This document shows positions 14,208 through 20,716 of a DNA stretch of 25,876 nucleotides, one piece after another; the first letter of the stretch is position 1; each line of letters begins with the position of its first letter. The stretch is from positions 1 through 25,876 of the forward strand of contig JBPCKC010000097.1 of assembly GCA_051004675.1 (NCBI GenBank), given 5' to 3'. The notes under the pieces are model-generated. The model was not told the origin of the DNA. It was given only the letters and a program-made list of their open reading frames with translations, and made no database searches. Both the position numbers and the translations under genes were made by a program. The DNA comes from JBDTSW01 sp051004675 (GTDB taxonomy: Bacteria; Actinomycetota; Thermoleophilia; Solirubrobacterales; 70-9).

Positions 14208-14900
14208 TCACTGCTCGTCGATCCAGAGGGTGCCGACGAGCAGGCAGCGGATGTTGTTGTTGCCGACGCCCCCGGCCGGCAGCTCGTACGGGGTCAGCGC
14301 CCCGGTCACGACCGTGGAGCCGGAGGCGCCGGTGGCGTCGCCGTTCTGGTCGGCGTAGGTGAAGGTCACCTGATCGCGGTCGTCGGCCTCGAAGGTGAAC
14401 AGGTCGCTCCCCCCGGGGCCGAAGTTGTCGTCGGAGTGCTCCGCGGTGGTGTTGTCGCCGGTGACCGTGCCCTCCTGGATCACGGCGTTGCTCTCGTCGG
14501 TGAGGGCGAAGATCGTCGCATCGGGCCCCGTGCCGCAGGCGAACTGAAGCTGCAGGCCGCCACCGTCGGCCGGGGTGAGGAAGTCGGCGTTGATGCCGGT
14601 GGTGCGCGTCTCGAAGACCTTGCGCACGCTGTAGCCGTCGACCGCATCGGCCTCCGCCACGCTGCCGCCGATGTCGCCGCCCGAGAGCGAGCCGTCGAGC
14701 ACATCGGCCCCGGTGAGGCTGCCGTCGACGATATCTGCCGTCTTCACCGCCTTGTCGTCCTTGAGGTCGGCACTGCGCAGCGAGTTGTCAACGACATCGG
14801 CGGAGTTGATCGTCGCCGCCGCGTAGCCGACGCCGCCGACGGCGACGAAGAAGGCCAGGGTCGACATCACGTTCGCATATGTGAGGCGCTCGCGGATCAT
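14208..14900 (-). CDS. Exported repeat protein with MIRERLTYANVMSTLAFF signature, function unknown
   Basis: The 230-residue protein starts at an ATG overlapping the rel stop as ATGA. The frame stays open upstream inside rel, but that part is an antisense-like, Arg-rich shadow and is rejected. A hydrophobic segment (about 11-31) acts as signal peptide or anchor. It is followed by degenerate tandem repeats of about 10 residues with the pattern A-D-[IV]-[VL]-D-G-S-L, as in ADIVDGSLTGADVLDGSL. A beta-rich C-terminal domain with possible disulphide Cys residues follows. I recognise the N-terminal signature as widespread in Solirubrobacterales-type Actinobacteria, in multicopy families of unknown surface proteins. 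No activity can be assigned. The position behind rel and before a glycosyltransferase gives little functional hint. Confidence 0.8.
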   Translation of the reverse strand: MIRERLTYANVMSTLAFFVAVGGVGYAAATINSADVVDNSLRSADLKDDKAVKTADIVDGSLTGADVLDGSLSGGDIGGSVAEADAVDGYSVRKVFETRTTGINADFLTPADGGGLQLQFACGTGPDATIFALTDESNAVIQEGTVTGDNTTAEHSDDNFGPGGSDLFTFEADDRDQVTFTYADQNGDATGASGSTVVTGALTPYELPAGGVGNNNIRCLLVGTLWIDEQ

Positions 14901-17194
14901 TCGGTTGGCGTCACACGATACGCGTCGAAGACGGACTCGACGTTGCGCAGCCGCCCGATGCACTGGCGCAGCTGCTCGGTGTCGCCCACCTCCACCACGA
15001 AGGCGTTCTTGACCATCGGGTGCTTGGTCAAGCACTTGGCTTCGAGGATGTTCACGCCGGCCTCCGAGAAGGCTCGGGAGAGGTCCTCGAGCAGGCGGGT
15101 GCGATCCCAGGCGTCCACCTGCAGCTCCACCCGGTAAGAGGTGGAGTTGTCCCCCGCCCACGCCACATCGGTGAACCGCTCCGGAGCCCTCTGCAGCGCC
15201 ACGACGTTCTTGCAGTCCTCGCGGTGGATCGTGATCCCGCGCCCCAGCGAGACGTAGCCGACGATGTCGTCGCCGGGGACGGGGCGACAGCACTTGGCGA
15301 GGCGAACCATGACGTCCTCGACTCCCTTCACCTCGATCCCGTAGTCGCTGGCGTCCTGGGTGCGGCGCTGGCGTTCGTCGCGGCCCTCCAGGACGCCGGC
15401 CAGCCGAGCCTCGGTCTCGTCCCCCGCCACGGCCTCGCCCTGCTTGAGGCGCTGGAAGACCTTGGTGGTCACGGTCTTCGAGGAGATCTTGCCTTGCCCA
15501 AGCGCGACGTAGAAGTCGTCGCCCTTGCGAAACCCCATCTCGCGGATGACGTCGGTCAGAAGCGGCGAACCGGCGACTCGCTGCATCGGCAGCCCACGCT
15601 TCTTCAAGGCGCTCTGGAGCTCCTCACGCCCGAGGCGCTCCGCGTCCTCACGGCGCTCCCGGGTGAGGAAGGCGCGGATCTTGTTGCGCGCGCGGTTCGT
15701 GCGCACCAGCGCCAGCCAGTCGCGCGACGGCCCGCGCTCCTGCTTCGCGGTGAGGATCTCGACGATGTCCCCGCTGCGAAGCTGGTAGTGCAGGGGGACG
15801 ATCTTCCCGTTCACCTTCGCGCCCACGCACCGGTGGCCGACATCGGTGTGGACCGCGTAGGCGAAGTCCAGCGGTGTCGATCCGGCTGAGAGGTTCTTCA
15901 CCTCGCCGCGCGGCGTGAACACGAAGACCTCGTCCTCGAACAGGTCCACTTTGAGAGCCTCGAGAAACTCGGCCGGCTCCCTCTCACCCTCGGCCTCGAG
16001 GAGCTGGCGCAGCCAGACCATCTTGCTGTCGGCGTCCCCCTTCTGCCTCGGGTCCTCCTTGTAGATCACGTGCGCGGCGATCCCGTACTCGGCCAGCTCG
16101 TGCATGTCGGGTGTGCGTAGCTGGATCTCGAGCGGCCGGCCCTCCGGTCCGATCACCGTGGTGTGGAGCGCGGAGTAGAGGTTGAGCTTCGGCGTCGCGA
16201 CGAAGTCCTTGAAGCGGCCGGGCAGTGGCTTCCAGATCGAGTGGATGATCCCGATCGCCCCGTAGCAGTCCTTGACCGAGCCCACGATCACGCGCATCGC
16301 GGTGAGGTCGTAGATCTCGTTGAACTCACGCCCCTTCTTCGCCATCTTCGAGTAGATCGAGTAGAAGTGCTTGGCGCGGCCGGAGATCTCGGCGGTGATC
16401 CCCACCTTCGCGAGTTCGCTCTCCAGGAACTCGCCGGCCTCCGTGACGTAGGCCTCCCGCTCCTCACGCTGCTGCGCGACGAGCTTCTTGATCTCGTCGT
16501 ACTTGCGGGGGTGCAGCCGCGCGAACGCAAGATCCTCCAGCTCCCACTTGATCGCGTGGATCCCGAGCCGGTGCGCCAGCGGGGCGTAGATCTCGAGCGT
16601 CTCACGGGCCTTGTCGAGCTGCTTTTGCTTGGGGAGCGCCTCGAGGGTGCGCATGTTGTGGAGGCGGTCGGCGAGCTTGATCAGGATGACCCGGACGTCC
16701 GTGGCCATCGCGACCATCATCTTCCGGTAGTTCTCGGCCTGGTGCTCGTCGCGGCTTTGGAAGGTAATGCCGGTGAGCTTCGTCACGCCGTCGACGAGCT
16801 GGGCGATCGACTCCCCGAACGCGGCGTCTACCTCCTCCAAGCTGGCCGAGGTGTCCTCGACCGTGTCGTGGAGCAGCGCGGCGCACAGCGTCTCCGTGTC
16901 CAGGCGCAGCCCCGCGCAGATCTTTGCCACCTCGACCGGGTGGGTGATGAAGTCCTCGCCCGAGCGACGGCGCTGGTCGGCATGGTGATCGCAGGCGAAG
17001 GCGAAGGCGCTCTCCACTGCCCGGCGATCCAGCGCGCCCGATCCGTCCTCGGCGTGCTCCGCGACGACCGCCAGCAGATCCCCCAGGAGGTCCCGCTCAG
17101 AGGCGGCGAGCTCCTCGGTGATCTCATCGACAGGAGCGGCGCCGTGAGTACCGCTCTGCCCCACCCGCGTGTGGCCGCGGTGGGGCTCCACCAC
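14897..17194 (-). CDS. rel: Bifunctional (p)ppGpp synthetase/hydrolase
   Basis: The 765-residue protein has the long RelA/SpoT architecture. An HD hydrolase domain carries His85 in FITHP and His109/Asp110 in LLHDTVED, with LADRLHNMRTL at 174-184. The synthetase domain spans about 275-380 (IYDLTAMRVIV, GRFKDFVATPK, Tyr340, and the catalytic LEIQLRT with Glu356). A TGS domain lies at about 420-482, then a conserved Cys/zinc-finger-like part (AKCCRPVPGD) and a C-terminal ACT domain (about 690-765). Intact HD and synthetase motifs indicate both activities, as in single-copy actinobacterial Rel. One oddity: the guanine-stacking loop reads YSALHTTV where most homologues have YQSLHTTV. The start is GTG at 17194, 8 nt after recJ. 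Confidence 0.96.
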   Translation of the reverse strand: MVEPHRGHTRVGQSGTHGAAPVDEITEELAASERDLLGDLLAVVAEHAEDGSGALDRRAVESAFAFACDHHADQRRRSGEDFITHPVEVAKICAGLRLDTETLCAALLHDTVEDTSASLEEVDAAFGESIAQLVDGVTKLTGITFQSRDEHQAENYRKMMVAMATDVRVILIKLADRLHNMRTLEALPKQKQLDKARETLEIYAPLAHRLGIHAIKWELEDLAFARLHPRKYDEIKKLVAQQREEREAYVTEAGEFLESELAKVGITAEISGRAKHFYSIYSKMAKKGREFNEIYDLTAMRVIVGSVKDCYGAIGIIHSIWKPLPGRFKDFVATPKLNLYSALHTTVIGPEGRPLEIQLRTPDMHELAEYGIAAHVIYKEDPRQKGDADSKMVWLRQLLEAEGEREPAEFLEALKVDLFEDEVFVFTPRGEVKNLSAGSTPLDFAYAVHTDVGHRCVGAKVNGKIVPLHYQLRSGDIVEILTAKQERGPSRDWLALVRTNRARNKIRAFLTRERREDAERLGREELQSALKKRGLPMQRVAGSPLLTDVIREMGFRKGDDFYVALGQGKISSKTVTTKVFQRLKQGEAVAGDETEARLAGVLEGRDERQRRTQDASDYGIEVKGVEDVMVRLAKCCRPVPGDDIVGYVSLGRGITIHREDCKNVVALQRAPERFTDVAWAGDNSTSYRVELQVDAWDRTRLLEDLSRAFSEAGVNILEAKCLTKHPMVKNAFVVEVGDTEQLRQCIGRLRNVESVFDAYRVTPTE

Positions 17195-17202
17195 GTCTTG
17201 GT

Positions 17203-19779
17203 CTAGCTCGGTTGTCTTCGCCTGCTCAGGTATCGGCGGCCTTCCTCACATCGCGCGCGGTAGGCGGCAAAAGCCTGCGATCGCGCAAGGTCGGTGCCCT
17301 TCGAGGATACGACGCGAAGCGACCCTGCATGGCCGCCACCGTCGCTTCCTGGGACGACCAGCCCCAGTTCGGCCAGCACCCGCAGGCAGCGGCCGGCCAC
17401 CTCCGGGGTGCGGGCATGGTGGCCGTCGCCGCCCAGGGCCGCGCGCGCGCCGGCCGCTTCCAGCTCACCGGAAGGCCCCGCCGGCTCGCCGAGGCGCCGA
17501 TAGAGGCCGCCGAGCACCGGGCGCGAGGGCCACTGGGCCTCCCAGGCCCGGATCGCGAACTCGACCTCGGCCGGGCCCCAGGCGAGATGAAGGAAGCCGC
17601 CCGACTGGCAGCGGTCGGCCACCGCCTCCAGCTCGGCCGAAGGCGGGGGGTCGATCAGCACCACGTGCTCGAATGGGTCGGGGAGGCTCGGCTCGCGCTC
17701 CAGCCGCTGCCAATCGGTGAGGACGACGCCCCCCGACGCGAGGATGTCGGCGTTCGCGGCCGCCGGGCCATCTCCGCCGGACGCGCCGGCCAGCGCGACC
17801 GCCCCGCCTCCGAACCTGGCGGGCACCGCCGCCCGCTCCACCAGAGCCCGCCTGCGGATGGCGTCCGCGCACACGACGAGGACGGCCTCTCCGCTGGAGG
17901 CGAGCGCCGCAACGGTCGCCACCCCCGAGCGCCCACGGCGATCCACCGGCGCCCGCCGGGAGTCCTGGGCGGGCGGGATGCCAGGCCCCTCGAGGGGCCC
18001 CTCCACCTGGGCCGCGACCCGGCGCCACCACTCCTCGTCCGGCAGCGCGCCGGCCGACGCGGCCGGTGAGCCGCCCTCCTCGGCGTAGAGCTCCCCCAGG
18101 ACAACCCTGGGCTCCACAGCGCCGTTCCAGTGATTGACCTCGAGCGCGACGGAGATGTCGAGGGCCCCGGCCTCGGCCGCCTTGGCCAGCGACCCGTTGA
18201 CGCCGAAGGCCACGCCCCGGGCCCGTCCCGCCGCCCCCTCCAGGCTGAAGCGGGCGTGCCGCTCGCCGGCGCCCATCGGCCGCACGTCGCGCAGCCTCGC
18301 GCCGGGGACGATCAGCCGCACCGGGGGGTTCCCCTTGCCGAAAGGCCCAAGCCGGGCCAGCCCGCGCGCCACGTCCAGCCCGAGCTCGTCGGCGCCGACG
18401 ACGGCGTCGATCTCCTCCACCGGCGGCGCCGATCCATCGCCGAGGGCCTCGGCGGCGTGGGCGGCGAAGGCCTCGCGAAGGGCGGGGATGTTCTCGGCGG
18501 GCAGCTCCAGCCCGGCGGCGGCGCGATGGCCGCCGAAGCGATCGAGATGCTCCGCGCACGCGGTGAGCCCCGCGAGCAGGTCGTAGCCGGGGACGCTTCG
18601 CCCCGATCCCCGCGCGCGCCCGTCCTCGCTCGTCGCGATCAACAGCACGGGGCGCCCTGTCTGCTCGACCATCCGGGATGCGCAGATCCCCACGACGCCC
18701 GGATGCCAGCCCTCGCCGGCTATCACCAGGCCCGCGGCCTGCGCCCCGTCGCCGGGCAGCTCGCGCAGCGCCGCCTGGGCGGCGGCGACGACCTCGCGCT
18801 CGGTCCCTCGCCGCTCGTGGTTGGCGCGGTCGAGCTCGGCGGCGATCTCTGCGGCGCGCGCCTCGTCGGAGGTGAGCATCAGCTCCACCCCCGCGTCGGC
18901 CCGGTACAGGCGCCCTGCGGCGTTGATCCTGGGGGCCAGCCGGAAGGAGAGGTCGCCCTCGTCGAGGCGTTCGGGCTCGACCTTCGCGGCCGCCATCAGC
19001 GCGCGCAAGCCGGGGCGCGCGCCGCGCCGTGCCCGCTCGAGCCCACGGCGCACGAGGGCGCGGTTCTCGCCGCGCAGGGGCACCATGTCGGCGACCGTCG
19101 CGAGCGCGACCAGGTCGAGATCGGCGTCGGCGTCCGCCCCGCGGAGCGCCGCCGAGACCTTGTACGCCACACCCGTGGCGCACAGATCCGGGCATGGGTA
19201 GCCACTGACCTCGGGATGGACGATCGTGCAATCCGGAAGCTCCCCCGAGGGCTGGTGGTGGTCGGTAACGATCACGTCCATGCCGTGGCCGCGCGCGAGC
19301 GCAACCTCCGCGGCGCAGGTGATGCCGCAGTCGGTGGTGATCAGCAGGCCGGTGCCGCGTTCGCGCAGACGCTCGACGCCCTGGGCGGTGAGCCCGTAGC
19401 CGTCGCCCAGCCGATCCGGGATGTACCAGTCGCACTCGGCGCCGATCGCGCGCAGCGCCCCCACCAGGATCGCCGTCGAGCAGACCCCGTCGGCGTCATA
19501 GTCGCCATGAACGGTGATCGCCCGCCCTGCATCGACCGCGGCGCGGATCCGTTCGAGCGCCTCGCCCATGCCCGCGAAGAGCATGGGGTCATGCGACTCG
19601 TCCGCGTCGAGGAACGCCCGGGCCTGCGCGACCGTGCGATACCCACGCCGGACGAGGGCCGTCGCCACCGGCTCGGGCACGTCGAGCTCGCGCACCAGCG
19701 TCCGCGCCTCGGCGAACGCGAAGGGCGCGAGCGTGAACCCTGGGCCGGGCACGACTGGATCTGGCGCGGATGCCGCCAC
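17203..19779 (-). CDS. recJ: Single-stranded-DNA-specific exonuclease RecJ
   Basis: The 858-residue protein has the DHH-family core: DYDADG at 93-98, Asp150 in TTDCG, the DHH triad at 173-175 and PRINAAGRL. DHHA1 follows with GSGRSVPGYDLL and RFGGHRAAAGLEL, then an OB-like domain. RecJ degrades ssDNA 5' to 3' in recombination and mismatch/base-excision repair. It is much longer than E. coli RecJ (577 residues). The extra C-terminal 280 or so residues resemble the added domain of Firmicutes-type RecJ and have a helicase-like look without intact Walker motifs. The start is GTG at 19779, with TACGGT six bases upstream. It heads the recJ-rel-exported protein-GT2 unit. Confidence 0.95.
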   Translation of the reverse strand: MAASAPDPVVPGPGFTLAPFAFAEARTLVRELDVPEPVATALVRRGYRTVAQARAFLDADESHDPMLFAGMGEALERIRAAVDAGRAITVHGDYDADGVCSTAILVGALRAIGAECDWYIPDRLGDGYGLTAQGVERLRERGTGLLITTDCGITCAAEVALARGHGMDVIVTDHHQPSGELPDCTIVHPEVSGYPCPDLCATGVAYKVSAALRGADADADLDLVALATVADMVPLRGENRALVRRGLERARRGARPGLRALMAAAKVEPERLDEGDLSFRLAPRINAAGRLYRADAGVELMLTSDEARAAEIAAELDRANHERRGTEREVVAAAQAALRELPGDGAQAAGLVIAGEGWHPGVVGICASRMVEQTGRPVLLIATSEDGRARGSGRSVPGYDLLAGLTACAEHLDRFGGHRAAAGLELPAENIPALREAFAAHAAEALGDGSAPPVEEIDAVVGADELGLDVARGLARLGPFGKGNPPVRLIVPGARLRDVRPMGAGERHARFSLEGAAGRARGVAFGVNGSLAKAAEAGALDISVALEVNHWNGAVEPRVVLGELYAEEGGSPAASAGALPDEEWWRRVAAQVEGPLEGPGIPPAQDSRRAPVDRRGRSGVATVAALASSGEAVLVVCADAIRRRALVERAAVPARFGGGAVALAGASGGDGPAAANADILASGGVVLTDWQRLEREPSLPDPFEHVVLIDPPPSAELEAVADRCQSGGFLHLAWGPAEVEFAIRAWEAQWPSRPVLGGLYRRLGEPAGPSGELEAAGARAALGGDGHHARTPEVAGRCLRVLAELGLVVPGSDGGGHAGSLRVVSSKGTDLARSQAFAAYRARCEEGRRYLSRRRQPS

Positions 19780-19785
19780 GGTGCG

Positions 19786-19791
19786 ACCGTA
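19786..19791 (-). promoter_or_regulatory. Putative leaderless -10 element for recJ
   Basis: On the minus strand TACGGT is followed by exactly six bases and the GTG at 19779, placing the predicted transcription start on the start codon. There is no recognisable ribosome binding site or -35 hexamer. Confidence 0.38.
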
Positions 19792-19817
19792 GGGGCGGGC
19801 GAGGACGGAACCGGTTG

Positions 19818-19823
19818 TAGGGT
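19818..19823 (+). promoter_or_regulatory. Putative leaderless -10 element for the OsmC-family gene
   Basis: TAGGGT is followed by exactly six bases and the ATG at 19830. The same hexamer is proposed for the riboswitch promoter. It lies 26 bases from the recJ -10 on the other strand, so the two promoters would overlap. Confidence 0.4.
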
Positions 19824-19829
19824 GCCTGC

Positions 19830-20321
19830 ATGGACTTGCGCGAGATGCAGCGACCCCTGAAGGAGCGCTACCGCGAGGATCCCGCCACCTCGAGGATCAC
19901 CCTTCACGCCAAGGCGAGCGAGCAGGACGCGCCCACGGCGTGCGCCGTCGACACCGGGCGCGCGATCCAGGAGGCTCAAGCTCACACCGGCGTCGGAGGC
20001 CCTGGGACGGCCGCCTGCTCAGGCGATCTGCTGCTCGGCGCTCTTGCGGCGTGCGCGCAGATCACGTGCCAGATGGTGGCGGCAGCCATGGGCATCGAGA
20101 CCGAGCGGATCGAGGTGCTGGTAGACGGGGATCTGGACCTCGCCGGAACCCTGGGCGTCAACCGCGAGGCCAGCGTGGGCTTCGATTCGATCCGCCTGCG
20201 CTTCGAGGTCGACGCGCCGAGCGCGAGCGCGGAGGAGATCGACTCCCTGATCGTCAAGACCGAGCGCTACTGCACCGTGCTCCAGACCCTGCGGCAGCCG
20301 CCTCCGATCACAGCGGCTTAG
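19830..20321 (+). CDS. OsmC/Ohr-family peroxiredoxin-like protein
   Basis: The 163-residue protein matches the OsmC fold. A Cys75 lies in the long central helix (LLLGALAACAQITCQMVA) and a second Cys148 in ERYCTVLQTL; these correspond to the peroxidatic and resolving cysteines of OsmC/Ohr enzymes, which reduce organic hydroperoxides with lipoyl or other thiols. An extra Cys80 sits one helix turn from Cys75. The strand pattern GDLDLAGTLGV...GFDSIRLRFEV is typical. Many members are annotated only as OsmC family, so substrate is unproven. It is a single gene, divergent from recJ across 50 nt and facing the small membrane protein gene across a hairpin-containing gap. Confidence 0.88.
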   Translation: MDLREMQRPLKERYREDPATSRITLHAKASEQDAPTACAVDTGRAIQEAQAHTGVGGPGTAACSGDLLLGALAACAQITCQMVAAAMGIETERIEVLVDGDLDLAGTLGVNREASVGFDSIRLRFEVDAPSASAEEIDSLIVKTERYCTVLQTLRQPPPITAA

Positions 20322-20332
20322 TGCGCGGGGCT

Positions 20333-20399
20333 GGTCCTCGCCGGCGATGGTCGAATTTTGCCCGCGTGGCGGGCTTTCCTCGACCATCGCTGGGGGACC
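20333..20399. terminator. Nested inverted repeat, probable bidirectional terminator
   Basis: Between two converging genes, GCGATGGTCGA (20344-20354) and its exact complement (20380-20390) enclose a second perfect hairpin, GCCCGC-GTG-GCGGGC (20360-20374). The inner hairpin is flanked by TTTT on the left and TTT on the right. Outer arms GGTCC (20333-20337) and GGACC (20395-20399) extend the fold. The inner hairpin with a short T run looks like an intrinsic terminator on the plus strand, and with AAAA/TTTT symmetry on the minus strand as well. Confidence 0.65.
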
Positions 20400-20440
20400 G
20401 GCGGCGTTTGGGATCGCCTCCCTCACCGGCCCCGTTGCCG

Positions 20441-20716
20441 CTACGCCTCCGCCGCTTCCTCGGCCTCGCGCCGAGCGCCCACGAAGTACACGAGCGCCAG
20501 GCCCAGCGCGGTTCCCGGCACCGCCGCCAGCAGGGTTATGAGGTCCGTCTCGCCGATCCCGTCGCCGATCCCGATCTGGACAAGGGCACCGGTAACCATG
20601 GCGCCGGCGGTGGCGCCCAGGAACGCCCCGACGATCCCGCCCCAGAAGCGGTCGGGCACGAAGACGGTGAAGTGCCAGAGCGCGACGCCGACGGTGAACC
20701 ACACCAGCGCTGCCAT
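20441..20716 (-). CDS. Small integral membrane protein coupled to secDF
   Basis: The 91-residue protein has about three hydrophobic segments (roughly 2-20, 24-47 and 60-80) with Gly/Ala-rich small-residue patterns (GAFLGATAGAMVTG) and a charged end (RREAEEAAEA). I do not recognise the family; it could be a GlsB/YeaQ-like or general small transmembrane protein. Its ATG overlaps the secDF stop as ATGA, so translation is probably coupled. Expression in fixed ratio with the translocase motor and membrane location make an accessory role conceivable, but nothing in the sequence proves it. Confidence 0.7.
   Translation of the reverse strand: MAALVWFTVGVALWHFTVFVPDRFWGGIVGAFLGATAGAMVTGALVQIGIGDGIGETDLITLLAAVPGTALGLALVYFVGARREAEEAAEA

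Noticed and set aside
14901..15293. N-terminal extension of the exported repeat protein into rel
   Set aside because: The extension is Arg/His/Gly-rich shadow sequence. The ATG at 14900 gives the known family start and an ATGA overlap.
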